A program made the position numbers and the translations under genes. Under the pieces are notes generated by a model that saw only the letters and a program-made list of their open reading frames with translations, did not search any database and was not told the DNA's origin. This document shows, one piece after another, positions 31,697 through 44,239 of a stretch of 64,000 bases of DNA. The first letter of the stretch is position 1; every line of letters starts with the position of its first letter. The stretch is from Berberis thunbergii (lineage: Eukaryota > Streptophyta > Magnoliopsida > Ranunculales > Berberidaceae): contig QNQO01000595.1 of the NCBI GenBank assembly GCA_003290165.1, positions 1-64,000 on the forward strand, in the 5' to 3' direction.

Positions 31697-32124
31697 AGAG
31701 AGGAAGAGTATGTGGTTTGTAATCCTAATAACTTCCGCACATGCGGCCCGTTTGAATAAATTGATCATAAATTTATTAGGTATTGTGATACCATCCGTCA
31801 GTCTTACCAGCTGAGTTAGCATGCAGGTTTTTTTTTTTTTTTTTTCAAACCATTAAATGCCTTCCGCAAAGTTCGAATTCTGAACTTGTGATACCATCTG
31901 CGACAAGTCTTAATATCATTTTGAACACAACTTATCGTGTTTCCTTCACAAACAACTCTCCCTTGATCTTTTGGCACTGACACAGCTAAGAACCTAAACA
32001 TAACACATAACAAAGTCTGCTCTAGGCATTATAGTAAACAGAATAGATGGACAACAAACTATTACTACAACAAATTCAAACGAACTTAACAGTTCCATTA
32101 TGTAGAAAGCACGGCGAATTAGTA

Positions 32125-34206
32125 CTATATGCCGCCATTTGATCTTGGACGCTTATTCATCGAAGCCTTATGCATTTCCTTCAAGATGTAGTGGATAGTT
32201 TCAGCAAGACTCGCCTTCCTATTTTCCTTAAAATTCCATATATCGGAAATCAAATGTTTCGCCATTGTATTTTTCTTCTTCACTTTATACTCCATCAGAG
32301 TTGCAGTAACAGCCTTGTATACTTCTTCTCCCCAGTCACGTTTCAGTCCTTTTAGCCGTTCATCTTCTTCATCCAGTGTTTCCTGCACATATCCGCAATC
32401 GGTAATGTACATTCATACACAATATAAATTTGCTGATATAACAATATTAGTAATGTGCAAGGTATACGATATACACACATGTGCTTCTCCAAATATTTGA
32501 ACCTTTTTGAGCGGACACCACCATGGGTCATAAATTTTCATTTTCCACATTGATATCAATTCTTGAGCTTTCAATTCTTGTTCTTCAACTGCAAACCTCT
32601 CTGAGCAGGCTTTGCGAAATGGTATCTCATTTAGACCCCATGGACGGTTTATCCAAATCTCAGTTTTGTTAATCAGTTTTGTTAATCAAGTAGGGTATGA
32701 AGTAGAGAAATAATTACCTTGTCATTTCCAGAGGCCAAACCATGGTCATCAGTTTGGGGTTGATTTGAAGCATCTCCCACAGTACTAGGAAGCACTTGGC
32801 CATCATAAGTGGAAAACATAGGCACAGCATTTCTATTTAGATGACGCACCAGCTTTTCGCGATTGGTTTTGTTATCTGCCACGACGCTGTCCCCACTCCA
32901 CCCGTTATCAACAAAAGGTCCACACAAGTTTTTCACACCACCTGAATGGCCTAGGTGACTCTTCTTGAAAATTTTACAAAGAGCAAAAGAATTCTGCAAT
33001 CGAAAATCATTTGGTTAAGTCTTTTGATGGCCACTATTTTAGAGAAAACAAAATCAAAGAAGATGAAAATATTTTACCTTACTGGAAACACCACATCTGC
33101 AGAGCTCTGATTCAGTTAAGGAAAATTCCTGCATCAACCATTCTGTACGTTCACCACTTGGAGCGCAGCCCTCATAACAATTGAATGTGTTCTTGAGTCC
33201 AACTGTTCGTGATTGGAAAGTGATTTCAGTTTCTTTGCCAGTGTTCTTCCAAAATCCATTCCCCGTTGCCATGTTCACACGATATCCTTTCCTATACTTG
33301 TTTTCCCATGCACAAAAGAAGTACCATACTTTATCCTGATTCTTTAGTACTGACTTCTCTATGAATTGTTCAAAATGAAATCGAGTTAGTTAGACTAATT
33401 CAATATCTCTGTAAAAAATAATAAACCTGAAGATAGATCATAAATTGTTTTGCATTCCTCTTTGCAACGATGACTTACCAATTGAACTTTTTGTGGAGTT
33501 AAAAAAAACACCATTATCTAGAGATAAATATTATGTTTATGTTTTGGATCTTTTGAATCTAGAAGTTGAAATTTTAGATACATCTTGAACCAATGGAGAC
33601 TAGAAAAAAAAAATTCAAAAAATAAATAAAAGGATTATTAGTAAATCATAAGGATCAAACTGAAGGTCTGTTCTTAGAGAGTTTAACTATCAACAAAGGA
33701 TGTTTCTTTCTTGCCTACTTAATTAAGAGGCTACAAGAGGATTTTCAACTTTCCATAAATAATATATCCAACAAAAAAGTTTACTCGAAATGGAAATCTT
33801 TTTTTTTTAAAGTCTAATAAATACCCTACCTGATTCTATCAGATTGTTTTTTTTTAAAAGAAAAAAGGGTAATAATTAATGTATAATTTCCTATGAAATC
33901 TTTACAAACAATTGGCATTTTCTTGCTTTGTTTGAGTCATATTTTTTGACAAAAATCAAAAAATTATGTAGTTTTTGCGACAACAATTTAACTTATGGAC
34001 TGAAAAATGAGTCTATATATAGTTACCTGGTAATTCCTCGGGTTCATATTGATACAGATCAATATCTGCAATTATAGCAAGGTTAACGCATGGGAAGCGC
34101 ATGTTTTTCCTTCTGAGATAGTATTGACAAAGCTCTTCATCAGTTGGCAAAAACCTATATCCTGGTGGGAGAAATGAAGGGTTTTTTGTTCAACAGAATC
34201 CTCCAT
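32125..34206 (-). CDS. NAC transcription factor fused to an XH domain (one base missing in exon 1)
   Basis: Five exons on the minus strand: 34206-34027, 33358-33078, 32993-32718, 32658-32479 and 32382-32125 (stop TAG). Exons 1-3 encode a NAC domain: LPPGYRFLPTDEEL, WYFF, ATGNGFWKNTGKE, APSGERTEWLMQEF and ALCKIFKK. Exons 4-5 encode a complete XH domain: GLNEIPFRKAC, a W-K...DPWW phrase, DEEDERLKGLKRDW, GEEVYKAV and IWNFKENRKASLAETI. XH is the C-terminal domain of FDM/IDN2 proteins of RNA-directed DNA methylation. All splice phases agree if one A is added to the run complementary to 34182-34187; without it the ATG frame and the NAC frame differ. The repaired product would be 391 residues (NAC about 13-165, XH about 255-380). 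Intron 3 is only 59 bp, contains TAA in frame and a 13-bp tandem repeat. Function is inferred. Confidence 0.8.
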
Positions 34207-34600
34207 TATATGGTCTTAAATGAGTTCAAGCTTACTGATCACAATGACAAGAAGATGAGAGTGAAGAGTGATCGGAGTGAGACATTCTAGTGTGGTATTT
34301 GAAGGAATTATCTGTCTGTACAAATAGGGTACTTAATCCGTACTTTCCCTTTTAAGTATGCATTTTGTATGAAACAGAATCTTCTTGATAAGATTTGATC
34401 TTCCTCATGATCTTTGGATACAACATCAATGTTTCCCAGATCTCGTCCAAGATTTTGGCATCATAAAATCATTTTGAAATATAGAAAAGAATGAGTATTG
34501 CAATCGAGCTTGATGAATGGTTTTTGATGAGATATTATTCAGTCACTTGGCCATATATTGGCATAGACTAATCCTAGCACGTAAAAGACTTTAGCATATC
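34207..34600 (-). other. Upstream region of the NAC-XH gene
   Basis: No firm TATA box or known element stands out. It is bordered at about 34600 by LTR-like DNA, so the native promoter is probably short. Confidence 0.3.
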
Positions 34601-35090
34601 CCAAGTGAACCCATGCACAAGATTATTGCTCAGCTCGTAAGTCAGACATCCAAGCCCAAGACACGCTAGCTAGCCCCAAGAGGCACGGTCTGAGGCTTGG
34701 CTCAAGACAATAAGGCCCGATAATGATCTCAGAGCTGCCACATGCCCGAGGTTTACTCGCACGAAATCAACTCTAGCCCATCAAGCATTGGGTCCTAATA
34801 AGGCAAGTGTCGAAAAACTTAGAGATGCATAGGTAAGATCTTATGCAAGATTTCCTCCCTCCATCACGCCTCAATTGCAGGGACAATTGGGATGAAACAA
34901 TCACTATAACAGTCGATGAAATCAGGAAGAAGGGTACGCATACTCGTGCAATTTACATATTGTCTTTAACTCTTCATTTTCTCGAGATCTAACTTAAGTA
35001 TTGGAGTGCATTCGGCCACTACAACAATAATCCTTGGCCTAACCGCTTCTAATTTTTTGCAGGTCAGATATCTTTGAGATCAGGTAAGGC
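34600..35090 (+). repeat. LTR-retrotransposon LTR-like relic
   Basis: The run TCGAGATCTAACTTAAG, GGAGTGCATTCGGCC, then a TTTTTTGCAGGTC end is typical of the 3' part of plant Gypsy-type LTRs. The GC content is higher than in the neighbours. No coding domain or partner LTR is visible. 35091-36640 has no recognisable gene; open frames at 35489-35885 look like chance. Confidence 0.4.
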
Positions 35091-36639
35091 ATAACTGACA
35101 CATCAATTTTGAGTTAAAGATATCTTATCTTGAGATTGTTCTTTTGCTCCATATGAATGTTATGGGTTTGTGAAAAACAGTATTACATGAACCCACATAC
35201 TAAAACCTTTTACAAAATGCCGAATTTGGAATGGAACTTTCATTGAATAATAGAGTATGGAAAATAATTATTAATTCGTTAAATTCCATTTCTATATATG
35301 TAGTGTGTGTGTTGCTTATGTCAAAGGATCACTATGTATAAGATTTGTTGTATTCCTTAGAGTATCAATAGTCTTCTAAACCATACTTTACAATTTAGGC
35401 GTTAAAAACTCACCTATGGTCTTCTACATCCTATTCTAAATTTAAATTTAGAAGTCTTCGTTCCCCAAATCCACAACTAGAAGAATTCCTAAGTTGAAGT
35501 TGCCCAAGGAATGAGTTTTTGAAAATTTTCCTGAAAATTCATTTTTTCAATTACGAAAATAAATAAGGCATAATACAAATTCATAGGTTTTCGAGAGCTT
35601 TTTTTTAGTAAATTTGGTTTTTTAGCCGAAACCACAAAAACCAGGGACCAATTTTCCATTTTTTTGGTCGAAACTTTTCGACACCAATGTATCTTCCTCT
35701 TCCTACTCAATCGACAGTGCGTCTTCCTCCTCTCAACCGATCGTGCGACTTCGACAGTGGTCGACCATGGACTTCTACTCCATGATATATTTTACGAGAC
35801 TGCTTTGACAATAGACCCAGACATGCGAGCTGATATGCCATTGTTGAACCATTTTGATTTCTTGGATGTGTCTATCTATCTTTGATGATGCTTAGTAAAA
35901 TAAGTCCGACCTTTGGGACTTTAGTCATGGATATATTTGAGGTTCTTTCCTTTAGTTTGATATCTTTAGCCATAGGTATTTTGTTTTGACCCTTTTTTCT
36001 TTTGATTATTTTGGTATTTCCTTATATCTATAGTTAAAGTCTTTTCTTGGGTTGCTTGACAGTGTCTTCTTCATATGCTCAAATGATCTCTGTTAACTCC
36101 GTTTCCTTGCTCTTCTTCTTGGAGCATTTTTGGGGTTGGGGGTTTCGATATGAGAAGATACCCTGGCCCTAGAGAGAGTGATCAGGACAAACTGATTTCC
36201 AACTAAATTCAAGATCCTATTGTTGACTCTTTTTTCAGAGAGACAGAGAAAACGATATGATGTTACGATGGTGTATGAGTCTTATCTTCTGCGCTATGCT
36301 ATGATCTTCATCCTACATGTAGTAGCTTCACAAATCACTACGTGCTATACCGCTGTGTATTAATGTTGCATGTTACAAAATAATTCTCAGTCCAACAAAA
36401 ATAACCAAAAGATCGATCAATCATATTTGTAAGGCCTAAGTTAAGTGATGCCCAAGTGATAACAAGGCTTGGCTTGGGTTTGCATTTGCAAGGTGTCAAC
36501 TCCTATGCGGGTTTCTATAGAAGAACCTTCTGAACATTCTTTCTAAATAGAAGCCTCTACTTTTATCTTACTTGCAACGCAATGTTTAATTTTATCTTAA
36601 GATACTCCCTGATTCAAGACATAGAGATATTTGATATTT

Positions 36640-36817
36640 AAGCATCAATAATGTATTTAATAAGTTTATTTACTTGTATTTTATTTTTTCACATATTTAT
36701 AAATTCTTGAAATTATTATATATGTTACATGCATCCTTGAAAATTTTATGTTTTTTCTTTGCACATCAAAATATGTCTCAAATCTTTCTTAAAATCAAAT
36801 AACTGAAATCACAGTCC
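36640..36817. repeat. Dispersed repeat (same family as 12763-13283)
   Basis: Shares ATTTTTTCACATATTTA and TTTTTTCTTTGCACA-type blocks with 13130-13250, in the same order. It ends GAAATCACAGTCC like the other copies. The left end is lost or unclear. Confidence 0.45.
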
Positions 36818-37029
36818 GGCCTTTTAAACACCACATGCCTCTTCAAGCGTCACGTTGACTGTTTTATTTTTATAAAATGATTGATACAATTTAGGAACCC
36901 TTCTAAACCTTAGAGGGTTATCAGAAAAAAAAAAAGGTAATAATTTTTTATAAAAAAGAGTAAAACCTTATAAGACTGTTGTCTTCAAGACTCTGACATG
37001 GTAATGATGTAAAAGGAGAAGTGTGATTC

Positions 37030-37201
37030 TACACAGAGGAAAGGAGCGAGGGGAGTGAGGTGGCGAGGTGGGAGCCGTTCACCCCGTTTGGAATGCGCGT
37101 GAAAAGTCAATGCACGCATCCCGAGTGGAGTGAACGGCTCCCACACCCACCACCTCACTTCCCTCGTTCGTTTCCTCGCTCATTTCCTCGACATTTAGAA
37201 T
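37030..37201. repeat. GC-rich fold-back repeat, copy 3
   Basis: Inverted arms: GAGGAAAGGAGCGAGGGGAGTG on the left and the mirror of CTTCCCTCGTTCGTTTCCTCG on the right. An inner GGGAGCCGTTCACC/GTGAACGGCTCCC pair lies around the loop. The right edge CCTCGACATTTAGAAT equals that of copy 1. GATGTAAAA occurs on both sides a little further out and may be a 9-bp target duplication. Confidence 0.7.
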
Positions 37202-37959
37202 TTCTCAAAGGAGAATTCTAATTGGCGAGGAACCAATTAGACAAGCCCGATGTAAAAAGTAGAAGATGAAAGACAATGAATATTGATCATATTTTTCGGT
37301 GTTTAAACACATTAACAAACATAACATAATAAGATAAGAAATCACTGAATTTGGAAATTTAGAAATGATCAACAAATATATTGTAATCTAAACTTATAGA
37401 GCTTTCCAGATTGTATTGTTTTAATCATGGGTTTTTTTTAGTTTGACACTAATTAGTTTATATCTATTAGATTTTGGTCACCGTTTTGAAAACTAATTAA
37501 GTCTAACACTCATTTTTTTACGAAACCATTAAGTCCATGTCATTGATCGTTAAATATTAATTTTTGCACCATTTTACCCTTAACTTTAGGTTTTTTTTAA
37601 TTGAGTTTTTTTAAAACCCTTAATTGCACCATTCTCTCTTATTTCTCCTTCTCCCTTAAACCTCACCTCTAAATCTTAACCCCCATTGTCACAGATGCAA
37701 TGAAAAGAAGTTGATGTTAATGCTAGAAGTTTTGGTTTTTGAGGAATCTAATGGAATTTTGTTTGGGTAAAGTGTTAAAGAAAAGAAGTCTACCTATGTT
37801 ACAAAATAGGAAATGTTACAGAATATGATTCGTTAGGAAATTATAATAGAATAAAAGTCTTAGGTTTCCTATCTCCACAAGGTTAGGTCAGGTTTAGCTT
37901 TATAAGCTTGTATTCAATCTATGAATCAATACAATAATATTTCAATACAATTCTTTTAA

Positions 37960-37971
37960 TGGTATCAGAGC
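37960..37971 (+). other. Primer binding site of the Copia element
   Basis: TGGTATCAGAGC directly abuts the 5' LTR. It is the initiator-tRNA-Met complementary site common to plant Copia elements. Confidence 0.85.
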
Positions 37972-38565
37972 AAGGCTTCTCTGGTTAACCAAACTCGAGC
38001 TGCCACGCCGATAATCCTTCTCGCTTGTTAAAAGTTAACAAGCACCGCCAAACACCGCCTCACACAGCCACGCGATCTCACCATCTCTGCTTCTCCATGT
38101 AGCCACAATACACAAACATTGCAATCATTATCAAAACTTCATCATATCACAACACACAAACACTGCAATCATCAACACACAAACACATCAATCCATCAAC
38201 ACAGGGTGGAAATTGTTGAAACTGCTTGTCAACCACGTTGGTTCCAGTAAAAAGTTTTAGTGTCCGTGCCTGAAGATCATACTCTTCACAGAGGAGTGAA
38301 ATTGGAGACTGAGAAGATTGAGAAGCCTAAAGTGAGAACAAAGCTTCATCAGAATCCATCAGAACACCAATCTGACCAATAAGAGATCATCATCATCAAC
38401 AACATCGATCTGACCGAACACCAACAAGAGATCATCATCAACTAAATCGAACACCAACAAGAGATCAACATCAATCTGACCGAACAATCGTTGAGCATCA
38501 ATAAAACATCATCATCATCAACAAGAGGCCGCCATCATCATCATCAATTTACAGACGCCAGTAAT

Positions 38566-39486
38566 TTTGTTAAGGGTCAAATTCTTTAAGCATAAAGGAC
38601 GGTGTGCGATTAATGAGATAGGCAGCGGTGATAATTGCTTCTCCCAAAAAATGTTTAGGGAGATGTGTTTGAAACAAAATGGCACGAACAACATTCAAAT
38701 GGTGTCTATGTTTGCGTTCCGCCATCCCATTTTGTTGGGGCGTAGAGACACAAGAAGTTTGATGGGTAATGCCTTTTGAAGCATAAAAATCAGTGAGAAA
38801 AAAATTTAAGTCCGTTATCACTGCGAATAGTTTGAATTTTGGAAGAAAATTGGTTTTCAACATAATTAATGAAAGAAATTAAGAGTGTGTGTGTCAGACT
38901 TGTGTTTCATGAGATAAATCCAAGTACATCGTGTATAATCATCAACAATGGTGAGAAAATAACGCGCTCCAGAAAGGGAAGCAACGTGATATTCTCTCCA
39001 AATGTCAACATATGATAAGGAAAAATGAGCACTACTCGAAATATGAGATAAATGAAATTTATTTCTAGTTTGTTTGGCCAAAAGACAAATAATACATTTA
39101 TTGGAAACACAAGTACTAGCATTGCGAAAAGAAACAGGAAGGAGATGAAGAGTTTTATCTGAAATGTGACATAGGTGATTGTGCCATAACACAGGGTTAT
39201 TGTCTCGAGTGATGTGACAAGTGGTGGAAGTTGTGGTGGTGGTGTCGTCCAGATAGTACAAACCATCAAGCTCAGTTGTTGTCCCAATTATCTTCCCCGA
39301 ACGAAGGTCCTGTATCAGACAAGAATTGTTGAGAAAAATGGTGAGAATGAGAGAATGTTTTGTGAGTTTGCTAATGAAAATTAAATTAAGATTAAAAGAG
39401 AGAACACAAAGAACATCATGCAAGGTAAAAGCAGAAGAAAAAGTCATGGTGCCAATGTGTGTAATAATAACGAGTGTACCATCAGG
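38566..39486 (-). pseudogene. Copia integrase, inverted segment
   Basis: Minus strand. From IPDGT and THIG near 39470 the frame runs through the GAG-pre-integrase zinc motif (H near WHNHLCHI and C-x2-C in CIICLLAKQ). It then reaches the catalytic core: D in VDIW, D in VDDYTR and E in [13 protein letters not shown]. It ends at LINRTP...FDP at the inversion breakpoint. A frame change near 38865 splits it. Confidence 0.8.
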
Positions 39487-39488
39487 AA

Positions 39489-41644
39489 TGTCACACCCTG
39501 GTTTTTGAAGAAAACGAAAATCCCAAAATCCACGTAGGATTATCCGTTTTCCCCAAAAGTTGGGACATGAATTGTCATTCACGAAAATAAAAGTTGGCAT
39601 CTACGAGAAATAATCAATTGCACAATTTACCAAATAGAGGAAAAATAAAACAATTGATCTGAAAGTCCATCAAAAGGAAGAAAATTTTAAAACTCGTAGA
39701 GCCAATGCTAACAAGTTCAACAATTTACAAATGTATCTGTCCCAGAAAATAATAAATAACTCCGAGTTCTAATTACAAGAATTAAACTGACACCTACAAA
39801 TAAAAATGATCTAATCTTTCGAACAACGCGCAACTCCCATAAATGCTCGTCACGTGATAAACATCAAGCTAAACACAAACAATACACAAACACACCAACA
39901 TGTAGTTCCCTAATGAGGCAAAAGTGTGATGCAAGAAAACACAGTTTCAAGAATTTAGTTCCTCATTGAGACCATCATATCATCATCCCAATTAAGTAAA
40001 AATGCATTTACTTATACTTCACCTATTGGAGTCGACCATGACAAGTCTGACCTGCAGAATATTAATGGACTTGCCATCCTGCATGAAAATGATTAGAAAC
40101 AATATAAACGTAATTTATTTGTTTTTATTTGAATTTGATTCAACTTTTTAACGGATTGATCACTTAGACGATACCACATTCGCACCACCTCCGTGCCGAA
40201 CATACATGCCCGTATGCCTATCTCATATAAAGGAGGACTACTCCGTCATCCATGCCCAAGTGGGGACATCACATACAGGCATGCATCGTGGATACTCCTA
40301 ACTATATGAGTACCAAAAGCCACTCTTGGGCTATCAATGCGCATAAACTCACGTCACATTTTTTATGGATAAATATCAAAGCCTATCTTAGGCATAACAT
40401 TCACCTCATTTTCGCAAGACTAACCCGAAGGTTATTTTAGTTTCTCTAGTAAGAAATGAGTACCCCAACTCCGCAAGACGACCCACTGGTCATTTAGTTT
40501 CTCTAGTAAGAGAGGGAAAATAATAAACAAAAGAGGTGTGGTAGTTCTAAGTGATACAATTTCAGGTGATTTAAATTTTCAGGAGTCAAAGTTTACCAAT
40601 AGCATTTATTTTTGATATTTCAAAATTCATCCACGATGACATTTTGTCATTTATGAATCGATTCACAATCGTATCCACCCACATTTTTAGGGAAACATAG
40701 CATTTTCATTAATCATGCTCTATAACAACATGGTGATCAAGTGACATTTTGTCATTCATAAGTAAATCAATCCACCCATTATTTTGGAAAAATATAATCA
40801 TGTCAAGATGCATACATACAGAGGAACACCATTAATCTCAAATGATCCTACATCAATAGAATCAACGAGACATCAAAACAAAACAAGCCATAGTGCAAAA
40901 TCAAACACTACTACACATAGTACTCTCCATATGAATGTGATTTTAGGGATAAACACATACATCCTAGTTTGGCAGAAAGTATCTCAAAATCTTAATCCAA
41001 CAAAGCCACTACATGCAATCTCCGAAAAGACAATTTCAATACATAAACATGAAAATGCATGACAATCATGGGTGAACACTAACTGACACCAAAGCAACCA
41101 ACCTCATTCGGCTCCAAACAATATTTTTCTTTACATCAAATGCAACTCAAGACAACCCAAGGCAGACCCTAAACAACTATGTTCCCATCCCAAAACAGTC
41201 AAACAAATAACCTTGCCAACAACACTGAAATGAACAAGCTGTCCTAACCGGACAGCTTGACCAATCATCACTCAAATGTACATAACTCTCACGTTAGAAC
41301 CCCAAATTGCATACCGCTTGGGGCAATGAAAATTAGACACCAAGAGGTTTCCAACCATATAAGGCATACCCCATGATTATGTCTATAACAATACAGATTT
41401 TACAAACAAAGCAGGCCATCAGTCAGCCTTCGGCTGATTTACCTATTGTCGCTAAAATGAGTATATCTTCCGGTACAAAACTCAGATTATGATGCTGTAA
41501 GATTCTTTAAAAACTAGACTCAAACAGAAAACTTTTGGTATATAGCATGATACTGTACTTACTCAAACCGCAATCAAAACCTTGTAGAAACCTACACAAA
41601 ATCAATCCAACTACAAGACGTCTGCTTAATGACGGGGCGTGACA
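39489..41644 (-). mobile_element. Solo-LTR-like insertion in the Copia element
   Basis: The 2.16-kb segment starts (minus strand) TGTCACGCCCCG at 41644 and ends CCAGGGTGTGACA at 39489: TG...CA ends with a longer terminal inversion, as in Gypsy LTRs. Just inside the end is ACGTGGATTTTGGGATTTTCG, another familiar LTR-end phrase. It interrupts the Copia polyprotein between NVKTAL and IPDGT, which belong together. No coding domains lie inside. The 5-bp flanks do not match cleanly, so loss of the duplication or another mechanism is possible. Confidence 0.55.
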
Positions 41645-41769
41645 GCAAAGCTGTCTTCACATTATGGAACAACTTGGTTGATCCTTTAATCATATCTGGG
41701 AGGATCTGTATCAGGAAAATTATGGATATTATGACTACACATAACTGCCAATATGCTACTGAATGTCCA

Positions 41770-42180
41770 TAAGTAAGTTCCAATTTGAATCTTTCTCATT
41801 AATTTAAAAGAACAAAAATAAGGAATGTGCACCTTCTGGTGCTAGTGGATCACACAGGAGAGGAATAAGGAATGCTAGAATAGACATATGTAGGATAGGA
41901 ATATCAACAACTGCCACCAAACTATAGATTTTGAGGTCATATAAACCACCCAAGGATCTGGCTTTGCCTTCAAAATGACAGAATGCATAGTTCTACTACT
42001 CGATATATTGCCCCACTAGCACCACAATGGGATAGACAATGGTTGTGTATGCAGAGGGGTTGAAGTACAAATGAAACCCCAACAACCCTTTTGACACAGA
42101 CCTTCCAATCTGCCTGCATGTACCCAAACCAAATAAAGCAAGCAACGAAAAAAATAAAGCAAAGCAAAGAAAAGAGGCTC
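41770..42180 (-). other. Unexplained segment inside the inverted Copia part
   Basis: Between the protease-like sequence and the LTR-like insertion are about 400 bp with no Copia similarity I can see. One border resembles a splice acceptor (pyrimidine run, then ACATGCAG near 42115). It could be acquired DNA. Confidence 0.3.
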
Positions 42181-42800
42181 AGAGTGTACCCTCATATACC
42201 CAAAGGAGAGGAAATTTTCCCACCAATGAGGTGAGTAAATGAGGATCATGAACTATATGATCAATCGTGCCGCGATCAAGGATATCCATGATGAACGAGA
42301 GCCATGAGATTTGAGAAAGAGTACTTTACCTGTCAATTCTGTAATAAAAAAGGTCATTACCAATATTGTGAGCCTTGGACTTGTTGCGGAGCAAGGCCAT
42401 GATTTGCTTGCACTGCTCGGAAGTGAATGAAAAAGGATTGGATGCATGCACATCAGAAGAAGTGGACACATGGCTCTTTTAAATTTCCAACAATTGTCGA
42501 TAGTGTGGGCTTTCAATCCATAATAATCACAAGTGAGATGAGAACGACAGTTAGCAGCAGTATGACCTACCATGTCACATGTTCCACACTTGACGTTGGG
42601 ATTAAAGGGCTTTCGGGGTACTCCCCGACTTGTCAATGTTGTGTGCACATTTGGGATCAATATTTCGCATGACAAAAGCTGCAGCCAGGTATGTTGGATT
42701 TGCCTGTAGAGATCTCTTGCTGGCATTCGTGACGAAGCACAAGGGAGTAAACCTTGTTGAGTAAAGGACAACATTGTAGGCGTCGGTTAGCCCCATGAGA
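42181..42800 (-). pseudogene. Copia gag zinc knuckle and protease start, inverted segment
   Basis: Minus strand. It contains the gag zinc knuckle C-x2-C-x4-H-x4-C (CGTCDMVGHTAANC) and a second, degenerate knuckle (CDYYGLKAHTIDNC). In another frame comes a protease-like WILDRGTIDHIVHDP, where the active D-S/T-G is altered to D-R-G. Frameshifts abound. Confidence 0.75.
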
Positions 42801-42839
42801 AGTGAGATTGATGCTTTATAAACCAATAACACTTGGACT

Positions 42840-44239
42840 TTACAACCTCTTCCTCCTGGCAAGCATCTGGTTGGTTGTAACTGGGGCTATAAGATCAAAC
42901 TTAATCCAGATGGTAGTGTTGAGCACTACAAAGCCCGTCTTGTGGCTAAATGATATAGTCAAGTTGAAGATATTGATTACAAAGAGACATTTGCTCATGT
43001 TGCTAAATTGACTACTGTTCGTATTCTCTTCGTCCTTGCAACCACACAGGGTTGGAATTTTATGTCAACAATGTTTTTCTTTATGGTGATCTTTTTGAGG
43101 ATGTGTACATGAGTCTTCCTTCTGGATTCGGCCAAAAGGGGGAGACTCGAGTATGCAAGTTGAACAAGTCCTTATATGGTCTCAAGCAAGCCTCGAGACA
43201 ATGGTTTGTTAAGTTATCCTCTGTTATCATATCAGTAGGCTACAATCAGTCAAAGGCTGATTACTCATTATTCGTCCTATCCAAGGGTAACAGCTTTACT
43301 GCAATTCTTGTATATGTTGATGATGTAATATTGGCAGGTAATGATCTCCAATACATTGAAGAAACAAATAAATTTCTGGCTACAAAGTTCAAACTCAAAG
43401 ATATTGGAAAATTGAAATATTTCCTTGGCATTAAAGTCGCGAGGTCATCCAAAGGAATTGCTTTATCTCAACGAAAATATGCACTTGAAATATTGGAGGA
43501 CACAGGGTATCTTGGAGCAAAGCCTTCAAGTTATCCTATGGATAAAAACTTGGTGCGCACATAAGATGTTGGAGATTTACTACCAAATCTCGCAGACTTG
43601 TTGGAAGATTGAGACCATATTTGATTTATTCAGTACATGTCCTAAGTCAATTTATGGACAAGCCCAGGATACCACATTTGGATGTTGCACACAAGGTCTT
43701 GAGGTATATCAAGGTTTCACCAAGATAGGGTATTTTTTTTCTCTTTTACCAACTCATTACAGTTGAAAGCTTATTGTGATGCAAATTGGGCTAGATGTAG
43801 AGATACTAGGAGATCCATTACAGGTTATTGTATCATGTTTGGCGATTCACCAATTTTTTGGAAAGCTAAGAAACAAACTATAGTGGCAAGATCTACAGCT
43901 GAAGTAGCATATGGGGCCATGGCTTCTACATGTTGTGAGTTAACCTGGTTGAAATACATTCTTAATTATTTGCACATTAATCATCCTCAGGCAACTCTCT
44001 TGTTTTGTGACAAAAGGGCTGCACTCCATATTGCATCTAATCCGGTTTTTCATGAGCGAACGAAGCATATAGAGATTGATTGTCATTTGATTAGAGAAAA
44101 GATACAAGAGGGTATTATTCAAACTGAGCATGTTGGAACACTGCATCAACGGCCAGATTTGTTCACTAAAGCTTTGAGCACTTATCAATTTGATAATATT
44201 TTAGTAAGTTGGGTATTACAAACATACTCTTCAACTTGA
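42840..44239 (+). pseudogene. Copia reverse transcriptase and RNase H
   Basis: Plus strand. RT begins LPPGKHLVGCNWGYKIKLNPDGSVEHYKARLVAK and has [12 protein letters not shown] and the catalytic YVDD ([12 protein letters not shown] near 43315). RNase H (43763-44239) has [21 protein letters not shown] and the ...HTKALS.. C-terminal type ending. A stop follows LVAK, and the frame changes near 43060 and 43560-43760. Confidence 0.85.

Noticed and set aside
38567..38779. Plus-strand frames over the integrase
   Set aside because: Shadow of the minus-strand integrase.
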